DNA of 64,000 bases from Tanypteryx hageni (GCA_028673005.1 CM054120.1:74635533-74699532), one strand, 5' to 3'. Counted from the first letter of the stretch, positions 10,401-23,516 are shown. Numbers and translations are program-made. Notes: generated by a model not told the origin, from the sequence alone.

Positions 10401-13077
10401 AAAAGGAAAATATTTATTGGCAGTTATCTTCAACTCCCCCACATAAATCTGTAATTTGCTGCCAGCATTTAAATATGCCATTTATGTACTTTTTATGTGT
10501 GTTGGCTGACACACATGTAGTAATCATAAATTATAGATAAAAGTACAGATATATCAGACACTTTGAAATTCTTAGAAATATCTTTTAAACAAAATTTTGT
10601 CAGAAAATGTTTACTTATTCTTTTGATCAGAAATGTTGCAAATGATTATCATCTTGAAATGTTAAATTGACAAAAATATATTTTAAAATATCAAAAATTT
10701 ATTGTAAAACCATTTTTATTTACATTGTAGGTTGGCTTTTTTTTATACTTCATGAAACCATATAAAAAGCATAGGAAAAAATACAAGAGATTCAGAGAGT
10801 GACACATTTCAATAAAATGCTATAATTGAAACCCAAAACTTATTTGTTTTCGAAATAAAATTCAAAAACAAAATCTAATGTGTTTCAAATTATAATGAGT
10901 ACCTTAGAAATTTGTCAGTAATTGTCCTTACATACTAAAATATTGGTGAAGCAAAGTTAAAATCAATATAATGTACAGCAGTGTAGCTAGATATTTGCGA
11001 CCTCAGAACAAGTTCCCTTAGCTGCAGCAAGTAGCAGGGTTGTGAACATATCAACAATGATGGCAGTGGATGCACGTTTCAATGCATGCCATTATAGTTT
11101 AAAAAAATCCATTTTTCATAGTATTCCTTGATAATCAAGATGAACTCCAGGTGCATAAAGTCTGCACACCTGGCAGAAGTGCTAGTAAGGTAGATAATTG
11201 AGAAGTAAATTATAAATTAAGGTAGAATGTTTATCCTTACCTTCAAATTATAGTGAATATGAAACAGCATATAGTATTCTAAAAAGGATAAATGTCATTC
11301 CTTTTAGTCCATAATTTGACTTATTCAGCAACAATAACAGTCATCATCAATGCCAAACTACATTTTTTAGATTTCATATCCAATTAACATCAAATTTCCA
11401 TTAGCATTACAAAATATTTTATTTGCATTTGTGTTAGTTTTAAATGTCATCAGAACAGTTAATATTTTATATAGAATTATTTTAAAAGATGAGTACAAAT
11501 ATCAGACACTTTATAGTGAAGCAGCGCATTTCTGCCTCTTTAGATTTATACTTTGTATCACAAAGCAACAATAATTATCAATGGCACTTAATTCCATGTT
11601 CAAAATTCCAAAATATTCACATGAAATTTTATTTGCTGTGAATATTTATTTGCATATTTGCAAGTGTGTCCTTGTTTATTTGCTATGTCAACTGAGCTTA
11701 AGGTAAAATAATAACATCCTGATATTTGAAATAAAACCATAAGCTTTCTCAAGCAGTAATTGCTAATTGTGCCAGAATAACTGAAGGGAAGATAAGAGTC
11801 AAACTAAATAACCTGATTCAATGACTTATTTTTTTAAATGATTACAACTTAGATCCACTTAACATGGATGCAATGTAGTGCATCGTGAACATAATTGTGC
11901 AGCATTTAAATCTTAGATAATTGACAGTAATAGTTATAAAATAGTGCAATATTTCAACAAAGACGACAGGAATTAGCTCATCTAAAAACACTATCTTCAG
12001 TATCTTAATAATGTGCTTACATCTAAGAGATATAAAAGCCATTTCCTTACATTTATTCAGTCATTCTGAAATTGTAAAAAGTATTTTCACTTCTGACATG
12101 CTCACCAATTTCCTTATTACCCTAACAATATGTAAGGTAGATAAGTTTCTACATTAAAATTATGCTTTCAAAAGCAGCATAAGGATTTTTAAGGTCACCA
12201 CCTGAACATTTATAGTTATTCAAAGCAACTTACATTATATACAAGCATAAAAATTGCATCACACTTCAGAAGGTATCAAAAAAGAAAACATTTTAGATAT
12301 CAAATGGCAACCCTTAATTCACTAATGATACTGTAAATTGATCATACAGAAAACAACAACATGAGTCCTGTATAATCATGACACTTCTTCCATGGCACTT
12401 GAATTTTTCTGTTTTACATAAATAAATACGTTGTGACTCTTGAAAAACTGATCATTAACAATCAACTTGGCAGTCAACAGATTTTGGATTAGGTAGGCAA
12501 TCTGAAAGGAAATGTTCATTATAAGTGAAAGACATTTCACAGAAAAAATAAAATTATTTATGGAATATACTCCTGATTAACCAATTTAAAAGAGGGAAAA
12601 CATAATATTCATACCCTGGCCCTCATTTAGTTAGCGTAACTTGAACCATTACAGCAGCATTAAAAGAGGTGAATAAATTAGATTTCCTCAGGGTTAATTC
12701 ACAGATAAATGATTTTGAAAACAGTCCTTTTAAAATAAGAAATCCATGAATTGCTGCAGATTATGGCTAATTTATCTCTGAAATGCACATCTGGTTTCAA
12801 ATGTCCAATGCACAATTTTAAATACAAGCAAGAATATATAATATTCAGAGGGGGAGAAGCAAATACAATTTAAATCTGTACCATGAACCAATTTTATTAG
12901 CTACTGCCCACATTAAGTAATAAAAGTTTCAGGAATAACAACAATAAATGCAAACTTCATTTTATTCTCCCTCTCTACCTTTTTTCCTTTCCTCTCAATT
13001 GGTCACATACTAATATATGCCTAAGAGAGAGAATGTAATTTTCCAAATGATGGAGTGGTTATAATGAAACCATTCAA
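7434..13077. other. Long AT-rich gene-poor stretch
   Basis: No exon or intact element is seen. Weak signals: degenerate direct repeats at about 9700-10040 (TTCCCAGTCRATAGAT twice, GTTCAATTGTTTATAC twice), and a hAT-end-like remnant at about 10108-10165 (GGGCCAGCTCTAGGGGC ... GGGCACCAAAAT). A 9204-9434 reading frame has no recognisable product. Confidence 0.4.
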
Positions 13078-13487
13078 TATATTTTTCATACTATAAGACA
13101 CCCCGATTTTTTAGAAGATTTTAAAAGTAAAACAGTATTTTGGTTTAGAAAGGGCCATGTCATATACCATTTCTAGCCATAATTAAGTACATATCTCACA
13201 TCATGTTAAAAATATTATGGCATGATAACAGTTAAATATAATGTTTTAGATAAACTTAATTTGTGAAAGTAAATAGCGATAAACTAAAACATAAGTAATA
13301 GTTTTGAAACTTGTATAGGTAAATGTACCCTGCGTGTACTCGCCAGTCCTATTAATTTTGCAGTCAGTGTGCCACATATATCGCATGTATAGACATCCCT
13401 TACTGATAGTACTTCCTTAAATTTAAGTGCAAGATGTGGTTTTAATTCCTAATAAATGGAATGCATATGTAATAATGATATGTACGC

Positions 13488-13808
13488 TTAACTAGTCCTT
13501 TTTCCTTTACAACTTTTTCTGCCTCGTAAATAATCATTTTGATCAATACAGTAATACCTAACTTCATCTGTTTTACTAAACATTTCTTCACTTACTCCTC
13601 TAGGACCAAGTTTATGAAGGCTATGTTTCATTTTTCCTGTCACCTTCAGTTTTTCCTCCTGTTTACTCCATTCATGGATCATTTTTTTCCATGGGACATG
13701 TACCAAAATGACATTATGCTGCTCAGTTTCCATTCATTTTGTGTATTGAATCACCTAAAGCTTATAGCTAATAGTGTAGACATTTCTTTTCACTCTTGTA
13801 GCCATTGA
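13488..13808 (-). pseudogene. Tigger/pogo-like transposase N-terminal remnant
   Basis: The minus-strand frame contains IHEWSKQEEKLK and LHKLGPRGVSEEMFSK, matching the region after the N-terminal helix-turn-helix in copy 2 (38946-39110, ending [10 protein letters not shown] ... IHEW). The upstream part is out of frame and stopped. Such domains bind transposon ends in CENP-B/pogo-related transposases. Non-functional. Confidence 0.5.
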
Positions 13809-15055
13809 GATCTCAATACGTGTAATGTTGTTTATTATATATAATATTTTTATGACATCTATCAGAATTCTAGTGTTCCATGGCATTATTCGAACTATTT
13901 AGCAGGCTCATTAGGAACTAAAACATTGCTCCTAACATCGCAACTAACATTGTAAACACATCAAAATTGTAATCACTGTGAGCAGACATGTGGTCAAGCG
14001 CAATAATGAGAATGCATCATCGAAATTCATGCTGCATAATGTTTTACCATACAGCACGCTTTCACATTTACCAGGTTATCAAATCGGGAAACTATTTCGT
14101 TTAACGCGGTAATAATTTTCACATTTGCATGGTTTTAATTCCAAGGATTTATATGTATCTCGATTTGTAGTCCTATTTATCATATTTATTCATAAAATTT
14201 ATCAACTTTTGAAAGCCAAAATTATATATAAGTTGCATGCACTTAATAAAATATTTTAATTAAATGTTTAGTCTCATGAAACTTTTATGCTCTTTAAATT
14301 TAGGCTAAACCTTAACAAGCAAAAAGGAGTTTAATGATGATTTTTATTTTACCAACCTTGGAACTAGACAAAAATTCATAAATATATTTACAAGATGAAG
14401 GAATTCCATATAGTTACACCTGACACAATTCATTTCATATTCTTGAGAGTATAGGTACTTGACTGAATTTTTAATTTTTCTCATGTTTTTCCTGCTGTTT
14501 TTACATAAAAAAATAAATACATAATCTTGAGATCGCTCCATCAGATTGGAACTACAGGAATAATTTTTATTTTGATTCCTGAAAAGATTAAATAGAAATG
14601 TCGAATATTCCCACATTTCCCCAGCAATTTTTGTGAAATTCGCATTTTAGTAACACAAAAAAATGAATTTTAAAAACTCCAAATTTCAAATTCATTCCAA
14701 CAGCTGGTTGTAGCCTACTATTCACACATAACTGTCATTTGCTACCCTCTCTCAGAGATAGGGTATATCGACTTCACCCTCTTCAACCAGGACAAGGGAA
14801 GAGAGAGAAACCTGGTGCCAGCTTTAGCCTCTTGTGAATCCGAAGGACTCACAAGGAGCATTATATAAGGGAGAACGGCCATTCAAGAGCATATTTTGGA
14901 AGGAGATTGGGGGTGATCTTGGAAATATCTCTCCAAAATTTGACGGTCCACTTCGAATTTGCTAATGAGTTATTTTGCATCAACTTTTTAAAAATAACTC
15001 ATAAATCATGCAAATAAAAAAATCAGTTTTTATGAAAAATATCATTTCATTAATA

Positions 15056-15706
15056 TTAACCCTTTTGCTGCTATGAACGTACGTGGTACATTTACTCAGT
15101 AGGCTGCTTAGAACATATCTCTTATATTCAACCGGTTTACTGCTTTGACCGCGCTTTCTCTTTTTCTATAGGGGTCCCATGCTCACTCCCTAATGCCATC
15201 CATACTCATTAGTGAAGGATGCATGCCTAGTGATTCATACGTATTCAGAGTATTGAGTATGGTAAAACGGAGGTCTTCAGGTCGAGCTAGTTTGGGGTGT
15301 ATTTAAAATATACCTCATAGATTGACTGCAAGACATTTTTGTGAAAAAATTCCAGCAACAGAAAATAAAAAGAATGCCCAAAGGCCATGCTTTGTGTGAA
15401 AAAATACAAAGTGTACGAAGGGTGTAATAAAATAAGAAAAGACACAAGATTCTGGTGCCGTGAGTGCAATAGGTATTGTGTTTGGATGACTGTTTCGAAG
15501 TTTATCACACATCAAAAAATTATTAAATGAATTGTATTTTTTATTTTTAATAATAAATCGACATTATAAAATGCAAACAGGGTATCATGTATTATTTTCC
15601 TCGTAAATTTTTGCCACCTGCATGAACACAAATGACGGAGAGAGTTACATTTCCGCCGCATGTGAGGAGACAAGTTCTGGAGAGTTGGGCACAGCAAAAG
15701 GGTTAA
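15056..15706 (+). mobile_element. Internally deleted piggyBac-like element nested in the Tigger-like relic
   Basis: TTAA at 15056-15059 and 15703-15706. Ends are CCCTTTTGCTGCTATG on the left and CCCTTTTGCTGTGCCC inwards from the right. It carries only the transposase C-terminus (15319-15530). It is a different family from the relic at 2421-4479 and closer to the one at 19331-20351 (shared CCTTTTTGCTGCTAT end). Confidence 0.8.
15319..15530 (+). pseudogene. piggyBac transposase C-terminal fragment
   Basis: Two frames, joined by one frameshift near 15427, read RLTARHFCEKIPATENKK, CFVCEKIQ, then RFWCRECNRYCVW and end with a stop at 15528-15530. RLTGRHF-x-KIP followed by paired CxxC motifs is the C-terminal signature of piggyBac transposases. 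The catalytic core is deleted. Confidence 0.75.
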
Positions 15707-15888
15707 TAGTCTATATTTTAACACTTTTGCAATGAATTACTGCCAATTATTCTTTTTTGGGGATGAGTGGGTTTGAGAGTGTCAGTACTGAATACAGCAA
15801 TAATCTTACCTTCAGTCTATAAGATGCAGGCTGATTTTGGGGGTAATTTTTCTGGGAAAAAAGTGTCTTATAGCCCAAAAATATGGTA

Positions 15889-16419
15889 GTTTTAAAAAAG
15901 CAAAGCTGAACTGATGAAGTCTATGATTTATTACATTAACATGGCTTTCTACAGAGATGTTTAGTAAAGCCCAAACTAGAGTAGTTTTTTAACCTTTTTC
16001 AAACCAATGTCGGAATTTTTTCATACTCAACTCCGATTTCATCAGTATTCCAACTTAAATTTTATGCAACTAGCATTATGCTGTATAAGCTGCCATGTTA
16101 TTCTTACCAGTCATTGGTATTGCAATACAATAAAAAGTATATTAATGTGTACATGAGCTAAACGTTACATAAAACTTAAAGGTAATCAGCGAACATTACT
16201 TCTTTAAAATTTTTACAAGAAATAATTAAGAGATGACAAGAATACCACCTCCTAAAATAAAAGATTAGAAAGGTTTAACTATTATAATTTTCTAGCTCTG
16301 AACTTTATTTGATACTTAAAAAATTAGCAGAAATGAGATTTTATAAGTGCTTAAGTAAGCTAAGAGAAAAGAAAATCAGGAATCAGACATGAGGGTCAAA
16401 TGAAATTCCAGCAGAAAAA
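15889..16419. other. AT-rich spacer, nothing recognised
   Basis: No coding or repeat structure is apparent between the Tigger-like relic and MITE copy A. Confidence 0.4.
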
Positions 16420-17414
16420 TACTGTATTAGTCAGATTATAGTCCCTCCCTGAATATAGTTCCCTTCTATTTCTGAAGCTTCAGTTTTGGAAAAACTTTGA
16501 ACTCCATTACAGACCTCACTTTTAATATTCTAAAGAACAAGTTATAATATGTACAAGCAATTTAGTTAGAGCTATCAATTTACAATGAAATGGTGATGTC
16601 ACATTTTGCGTGTTATAGTTGTAGGCATAATCTAAATATGTATCAAGTGTTACTGGACTAAATTGGAAAACTTTGCATTTATGAATGTTATTTAAATTCC
16701 ATTCATATCCTTCAGATGCCATTGACAATGGCTACTTGAATCGTGCCTGTATAAAAAAGTAATTATCACCCGATTTCCAGTTAACATATTCTTTTCATAA
16801 TTTATTTTACTGGTATTTTTGTTACTTCCGATATTTATGCCTCAGAATATCACATCAAGGAATACATTCTGTAGATTGCTGAAACATCTTCAACACCTAG
16901 GTTTGATTTACTTAAGTAATACTTTTAAATGCGATTGCATTATATACAACCAACAGCTGTGCAAGCTGTACAGTCTGATCAGCTGACAGTTGTCTACAGA
17001 TTCACGGGTAATGAAGATAATTTCTTTCATCGTAGTGACATTTTCTTTAAAATAACAATAGGTGGCACCACTACATATCAATATTTGGGACTTAAAGAAG
17101 GGATAAAGTTGGCCAATCAATGCTTTCAAAACAAAAATTTTTGCAATTCCCGCTATTATGAAAATACGAATGTTTAAGGCAAGGATTCCAAAGAGTGAAC
17201 AAAAAGAATTGAGTTACTGAGGCATATGATTCAACAAATTCTCCATAAAACTATCAGAACAAGTGAGGGCATTAATTAATACCTATACTTACTACCAGTG
17301 GTGATATTATTGTTTGGTAATTTTTTGGACACAAATATAGTCCCCTCCCTTACTTTTCTTACTAATATTTTGGAAAAAAGTGGGGGGGGGAACTATATTC
17401 AGAATAATACGGTA
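16420..17414. mobile_element. Long-TIR MITE, copy A
   Basis: Starts TACTGTATTAGTCAGATTAT and ends with the mirror AATATACGGTA-type string at 17400-17414 (GAATAATACGGTA). Pairs with copy B (22691-26317), which has the same termini and same interior but carries a 2.6 kb insertion. TA target sites are implied. No transposase. Confidence 0.7.
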
Positions 17415-17660
17415 ACTATCGAGAAAAACTAGAATATTTAGAAAACATATATCATAGAAAGAATGGAAAATATTATAGCAAAATAATCTGGAGGAAAAAA
17501 GAAAGTACAGGTTGAAGCAGAGAATGATGAAAAGTAGGTGTGATATAGCCATGATTTTGAGTAGTATGACATCTTAACTTCAGCTAGTTAATGTCTGCAT
17601 AAATAAACCATGTCAGGACAAAGTACGGCAGCTCTAGTGGCTTTCTTCTGAGGATCACCA
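17415..17660. other. Spacer between MITE copy A and the transposase remnant
   Basis: Short AT-rich stretch; a few residues before 17661 may belong to the same broken transposase in another frame. Confidence 0.3.
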
Positions 17661-17849
17661 GTTAACACCGACTGGAAAATAAAGAGGATATCTCTTTCCA
17701 AGCTGGCTAGCTGGATTTTCACTGCATGGGACAGTATTCTGCACAAGCTTATTGCTAAGGCATTCAATAAGTGCTGCATTTCTAATGAATTAGATGGCAC
17801 AGAAGACAATATATTGTTGGACATGAGTACTGATTATGAGAATTACTGA
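17661..17849 (+). pseudogene. Tigger/pogo-type (DDE_1) transposase C-terminal fragment
   Basis: A 62-codon frame ends in TGA and reads ISLSKLASWIFTAWDSI, LIAKAFNKCCIS, NELDGTEDNIL. The pattern of a W-x(3)-AW helix, then AFKKCCISN and LDGTEDD is diagnostic of the C-terminal region of CENP-B/Tigger-like transposases. The catalytic triad upstream is missing. Its 3' end repeat may be one of the GAGTAAATACGGTA ends at 18250 or 18580. Confidence 0.7.
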
Positions 17850-18701
17850 GTTTTGTAGAACTCCTAATGTAATAAAATTCTTCGTATATTTAAATTTCTG
17901 TTAATTTTGTTTATTATTTATTATACAATGCAGATTATCTGCCATAATATCTGCATTTGTCGAATTCATCGTGAGCCCTTGATGGTCCTTTAACATAAGA
18001 GGGGCGACTACGGAGGAGGGGATTTCTGCTACAGCATCGGCATTAAAGAGATCACCAAATAAATTGCATCACGCAGGCAGGAGGGAGGAGATGATTAACA
18101 TAGGTTACCTTGTGTTGGGGTAGGAGAACCAGTGAAGAGGCAAACTTTTTTCTAATCCCAGATGTCAACTTATTCCAGCTTGAATTTATTTTTTTCCCTC
18201 TGAGCTAGCACAAAAATAGGGTTGGGGTGGTACAAGAGAGATGGGGTAAATGAGTAAATACGGTATTTCTTTCTGCTTAGTTTTTCATCACTTGCTGTGG
18301 CTGCATCTTACTCATGAGAACCAGATCAGGAGAAGGGGAGGAAAATCACAGATTTCTTGCAATGCATCCAGGCATATTCAGCTGAGAAAATCAGATAATC
18401 AACATTTTAATACACTTTTAACTTCATTTATTCACCAGCAGAATTTTTAAATTGAAGCCTCCTATTGCAGTTATATTTTTGAGTTCGCAATGCGGCTTAT
18501 ATCAAGGAAAGTTTTTTTTCCATTTTCGATGTTGAGAAACTCTGGGTGCAGCTTATATGTGGTGGCGGCTTATATGTGAGTAAATATGGTATAATCTTCA
18601 TGATGTCCATCTATATGCACATATCAGGGAAGAATTGGCCAAATTGATTTCAACAAAATTTGGTATAGAATCTTCACATTAATGTATGACCAAAATGACA
18701 T
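17850..18701. other. Intergenic with two isolated transposon ends
   Basis: Two same-facing terminal repeats without partners: AAATGAGTAAATACGGTA ending at about 18262, and GGCTTATATGTGAGTAAATATGGTA ending at about 18592. They belong to the group of ends described for 30245, 43217 and 55151. Confidence 0.5.
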
Positions 18702-19330
18702 GCCGTATATACTTGTGTATAACGTGCACCCATACTTTTTGCCAAAAAATCCTGACTTTTTTGTATACTCTGTGTATAACGTGAACCCTAGATTTTGAGG
18801 GGTATAAGAACCAAATTTTAGAATTTTATTGTCATGTTAGATATTAACTAGAGTCAGGGGCGAATACAGGGCTAGGTGACCTAGGCAACTGCCTAGGACC
18901 TCATGCCTCATAGGGGCCTTGCACCTGGCTCTTAAAAGGAAACTAGGAAAGAAATGTGTTGATGGTGATGCATGAGCAATTGCACTGGAAACATCATCTA
19001 GAAAGCTTTCGCGGATGTTTATTTGAAGAATAGCAATTAAAAGAAACAGATCTGGAGAGAAGATGAAAGAAACACTGAGTGTGCAGTCATGCACGGAATG
19101 CCATCGTGAAGAGAGTAAAAGTTAAAAGGTTTTGAGGATGTGTTTGAGATCGAGTCGAATGATTAAAAGAAATAGCTCCACCTCTCACTTGGAAATCCAA
19201 AATCAAAACAAATTTAATTCCACCGCCCTTTTCTGGACATAAATTGTACGTCAGACGGTGGGATGTGAAGTTCTTGCAAGATGTTTTGTACAATCTACTT
19301 AGGATGGCATTGAGTTAATAAGTCAGCATC

Positions 19331-20351
19331 TTAACCTTTTTGCTGCTATACACACATATATGCGGGCAGGCAGAGCGGTGCCTTGACTGCTAACCATGCA
19401 TATATGCATTTCAAGCTTTACCATTCACTGCTCAAAATGCATATATGTAGTCGTATTGATGCTAACAAAGTGCTATGGATTTTTGCGGTACTAACAGATG
19501 TTTCAGGCACAGTCTAGATGGCATAGGCATATATTTTGAAGTTGTTTTTAGTCTATTCATGGATAATGAAAGTGTCTGCTTTTAATTTGTTCCTTCGGCC
19601 TTTCTGCACTCGCAATAAAACCTTTTTTGTCCTTTAGCCGTCACTTTTCCCACCCTGTATGCCCTAAAAGACCTAAACTAGATGGAAAAAACCATATATA
19701 TCTTCAGTTTTGTGTCAACTTTTGTACATAATACATCCAATGCTCAAACGTCTTTCGCAGTCATGTGTAGATTCTTTTGTTTTTTTTTAACTTGCCCGAA
19801 AATGGGGGAGAATATATTTACCAAGGAGTTAATTGAAATTTTAATGAGAAGTGACAGTGAGGAACATTTATTTTCATCAGAAGATGAATAATTATCGAGT
19901 GACCTTTCCCAAAGAGGCCAAGCAGTAACTACTCCCCAGCCATCAATGTCAACATCTGATCCGCAGCCATCAACTTCAGAATTTTCACATCCAGTGACTA
20001 TTTCTTTTAATTTAGGAATTAAATTGTGTCTTTATTCTGAAATTTTCACATTTTATTTATGTAACCTGAAAATTTTGAGAATATATATAGATAATTTTAT
20101 TTATTCCAGAAAGTTTGTTTTAGGGTTATCTAAAAGCTATTAATAAAATGAATCAACAAAAAAGATGGAAAAATCATTTCAAGATGGTAAATATTCAACA
20201 TGAATGTAAATGAATGACAAAATAGATTGTAAATTATAAAGAGACTAAAAGACAAAAAAAGATCATAGACACGGAGCTCCTTCAAGGTCACTGGACTCGG
20301 CACGCACGGCTGATGCAGAAGCTTAACGTCCATAGCAGTGAAAAAGGTTAA
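19331..20351 (+). mobile_element. piggyBac-like relic nested in the hAT element
   Basis: TTAA at 19331-19334 and 20348-20351. Ends are CCTTTTTGCTGCTATAC and, inwards, CCTTTTTCACTGCTATGG. A remnant of the transposase N-terminus lies at 19801-19990. Non-autonomous in its present form. Confidence 0.75.
19801..19990 (+). pseudogene. piggyBac transposase N-terminal remnant
   Basis: From ATG at 19801 the frame reads MGENIFTKELIEILMRSDSE, then an acidic Ser/Glu run, a stop at 19889-19891, and in-frame SSDLSQRGQAV and PQPSTSEF. An acidic, Ser-rich N-terminus of this kind is usual in piggyBac transposases of arthropods. The core is deleted. Confidence 0.5.
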
Positions 20352-20689
20352 TATTAGAAGTGAAAGAAATATTTACAGAGTTTGAAAAGTCTCAGCACAA
20401 ACAACCTGTCATGCATTTTAGATGATAAAGAAGATCATTGTATAAGAGAACTGGTGTGTTCAAGGACTTGATCAGCCGGACTTCGCTGGTCCTCATAGTT
20501 GGTTTGTAGTTCCCGTGAATTGCCAATAGCTAAGTGGCATTATCATAGGGCATTTTATTGAATTTGTGAATCATTATCATAATTAACGTCATTATTTTAA
20601 TGACTAAAATATTTAGTTTACTGCTATTAAATTAAGAAGAATAATTAACCACATTTAAGTATTAAAATGTCAGAGAGATCGGGATAAAG

Positions 20690-21240
20690 ATAAAATGTTT
20701 TAATAAAGAGCATTTAAAAGGAAAAAGCATGCTCTTTTGGAAGAATCACAACAAAAGTGTAAAGGATCTTTGAAGAAAATTTTCAAGGAGTGCAGCAAAA
20801 ATACTGATTCTAATTGCAGTGTCAGTGAGAAAACGAAAATCTTATTGATGTTAGCTGTGAAAGTAGAAATGAAAATTTAGAAGACCCCAACATAAAGAAC
20901 TGTGCAAACTGGAGCTGAAACAGCTGTAATTATTCAATATAGCCCACAATGGTGTTATGACTATGATAATAGTGCTCTCCATCAACTTCTACGTCAGCAG
21001 AACTGGCTGCTGTTGGGGAATAGCATAGTGTATTCACCAATTTTAGTGATCCTGGTGAGTAGATTTTCCCTTTGACCCATAAGAAATTGAGCTATATTGT
21101 TCAGAAAGGTCCGATTCATATCTTAAGAGAAAATTATGACTTTCCGTTAGATGATAAAAACTGGCATTTTAGTTCATTTTACAACAATCCTGTATTAAAC
21201 AACAGTAAAAAGCATCTCCCAACACATAACAATAGAAAAC
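20690..21240 (+). pseudogene. hAT (ZMYM/TTF zinc finger type) transposase N-terminal remnant
   Basis: Fragments in order: FKRKKHALLEESQQKCKGSL near 20710, then IVQKGPIHILRENYDFPLDD near 21099 and WHFSSFYNNPVLNNSKK near 21164. The order of a Lys-rich start, a GP-x(7-10)-FP-x-D segment and F-S-x-x-x-Y matches the TTF-type zinc finger region found in ZMYM-like hAT transposases. Several stops and shifts; the dimerisation and catalytic parts are missing. Confidence 0.6.
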
Positions 21241-22304
21241 CACTGTTGTAAAACAAGTGAAGATTTTCTGGACGATTTGATGTGAAATTGCTAGTTGTAG
21301 AATTAAGAACCATGGCCCAATGCTGTTTCTAGAGTGAACCAACTGCCTCTAATCCATTTTAAGACTGGTCCACGATCGACATCAGAAGCTGTAAGTATAT
21401 ATATAAATTATTAAAAATTTGTTTCTTCATCAAAATAAACACTTGTATTCAGAAATCGCAAGTCGTGGGCCTCGCAAACTCCAATCGCCTAGGGGCCTCA
21501 AACCCTCTAAGTCCACCTCTGACTAGGGTACCAGGTACAAATAAATACGCACCCATCCCAGGTAATGCAAATCCGTCTTTACATAAATGCCTTCAAAAAT
21601 TAACTTTTAAAATCCGAAAATTCCTAGCTACGGATATTTGCTTACAAGGCAAAACGCTTCAGGCTTAAAGGTCAAATGTTGAATTAAGTTTAAACACATC
21701 AATTTATTTTAAATTTATCAAACTACACATAACACTTATTTACAGAATATTGAATGGCTAGTGATATTTAATGACAGTACCTATTTAATATCACATATTG
21801 CAGTCACCTTCATCGTACAGTAATTTGGTGCTGAGGATGATGAAGAAGATGAATTCTATGGGTTTTAAATTACTTACATAGTTAATTATACATGATACGT
21901 ATGTTCATTAACTAAAAAATTATTTCAATTTGCATATATACTATGTTTTCTGTTTTTGATATGCATTTTGCAGTAAGTTTCTCCAGAGATTTTGAGGGAG
22001 ACTACAGCAATCAGCTGATTAGCTAGTGAAATGTGGAATATTTGGAGAGGATATAAATACAATTTTAAGGAATTAAATATGTAAATGATATGTTTAATTA
22101 ATATAAGTATAAGCTGAATTATTGATAAGTAGTGTGTTTTCCCCTTAATTCACCAAAAAAGTGAGAATCTGGTGCGAGTTAGTTACACTTCAAGTTTTTA
22201 TTTTAACTGCACAACAGTGTTACCCATGCATAAAATGCACCATTACTTTTTGATCTAAAAATTTGGTCTTCAAACTGCGCGTTATACACAAGTATATACA
22301 GTAT

Positions 22305-22690
22305 TTGGACCGGATCGATTCAGCAGGGGTGGCACAATTGCAAAATAAAACTTTTCGGTAATTATGCATTTGGAAGGGATTAGTCCAATTGTTTAATTAA
22401 AAAGGAAAACCAATTACTCTCAAAAGTTGTTATACAAAAATGGTAAAGTTTTCATTGCAAATTGCTATTCAAGTATCCAAGTGTAACGCGTTAGCAGAAA
22501 GCAAGTTACAGGAGAACAACCTGTATTCTGAGAAAGGGGAAGAGAGGTGAAACTGGGATGTCTCGAATGCCATGATCTAAGAGAGAGTAAGAGAGAAAAA
22601 GAGAAAAGGCAGGAGTGGTGGTTGGTTGCTGTGATTTGATGCATCTGAATGGACTGTCACACACTCTCAATGTTTGACTCAGTTCATTAT
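22305..22690. other. Spacer, nothing recognised
   Basis: No feature apart from a purine-rich stretch at about 22540-22615. Confidence 0.4.
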
Positions 22691-22795
22691 TACCGTATTA
22701 GTACGAATATAACACTCCCTGAATATAGTCCCCCCACTATTTCTGAAGCCTGTTTTGGAAAAAAGTTTAAACCCCATTACAGACCTTACTTTTTA

Positions 22796-23425
22796 GCCTA
22801 CTTTCCAGAATGGAAATAGGCTTATAGTTTTGTCGTTGTGTCTGTCTGTCCCCCTATTAACTTTTAAACCAATAGACCGATTTTCATGAAACTTGGTGGA
22901 AATCTCTTGCTAATTGGGCCAAGCCCCCAAGGATAGCTTTTGTTGTGAAGATTGAAGTCCCTGGATCGATTCCAGGAAATATCATTCTCATTTGATTTAG
23001 ATGGGAAATCTGAAATCTATCGTTCAGGGTAATTTTCTCTTGCACATTAAAATATCTTAGAATTGTAATAATGGAGCGAGTTTTGCACTATTCTCTGAGG
23101 AAAAGAATGAAGATCCTAATTTATATCGTAGAATTTTGCTTATCGATTGTATTTCTTTGAATTTCACATAAATACTGGCAATTTTGCAGTTTTTATCACT
23201 CATTACCAGTGTTGCCATAGCGACAACTATTGTTGGACTCAGATTCAGTATATTCTAATACGTACATGCATTATTTTTGCCACACAAATACACATGATCA
23301 ATTTAATATTCCGTTCAAATGTATTTGTAGTATTTTGTAATGCTAAATTATGAAATTTGGGAACACAAAGAGCTACATACGTGCAATGACTTTAAAACTA
23401 TTAAAGCCAATACAAGTATTAAATA
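22796..23425. other. First part of the insert in copy B, unidentified repeat
   Basis: It opens CCTACTTTCCAGAATGG and contains GTCGTTGTGTCTGTCTGTC and ACCGATTTTCATGAAACTTGG, a style common in arthropod dispersed repeats (for example Helitron-like or non-autonomous elements), but no defining end was found. No ORF with a known product. Confidence 0.35.
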
Positions 23426-23474
23426 AATGCTGGTGGAGGTTTTCGGGTTTCGCTGCGTTGGTGGCATTTCTGGC

Positions 23475-23516
23475 TCTCGACGTTTCGCAGACATTGCAGT
23501 CTGCATCTTCAGGAGA
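23475..23516 (-). ncRNA. Hammerhead-ribozyme-like motif, minus strand
   Basis: Mirror of the motif at 23517-23558 with the loop of stem II changed by one base (TGCAAT). The same core CUGAAGA and GAAA, a 6-bp stem II, ACGU stem III and 4-bp stem I are retained. Predicted from sequence only. Confidence 0.55.

Larger units (their letters stand above)
13078..15888 (-). mobile_element. Tigger/pogo-like DNA transposon relic, copy 1
   Basis: The right end, read inwards, is ACCATATTTTTGGGCTATAAGAC; the left end ATATTTTTCATACTATAAGAC mirrors it. A degraded transposase N-terminus is on the minus strand (13808-13488). A second, diverged copy of the same sequence lies at about 38627-39137 and 41039-41397. 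A piggyBac relic (15056-15706) is inserted in it. The superfamily assignment rests on the helix-turn-helix seen better in copy 2. Confidence 0.6.
18855..21521 (+). mobile_element. hAT transposon with ZMYM/TTF-type transposase remnants
   Basis: Flanked by ACTAGAGT (18847-18854) and ACTAGGGT (21522-21529), a 7/8 match to an 8-bp target duplication. Ends are CAGGGGCGAATACAGGG and, inwards from the right, CAGAGGTGGACTTAGAGG. It contains a degraded coding remnant at 20690-21240 and a piggyBac relic at 19331-20351. Confidence 0.75.
18702..22304. mobile_element. Long-TIR element hosting a nested hAT transposon
   Basis: Left end GCCGTATATACTTGTGTATA continuing AACGTGCA; right end, read inwards, CTGTATATACTTGTGTATA continuing AACGCGCA. 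About 25 of 27 terminal bases match. Without the nested hAT (18855-21521) the element would be about 0.93 kb. Confidence 0.75.
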
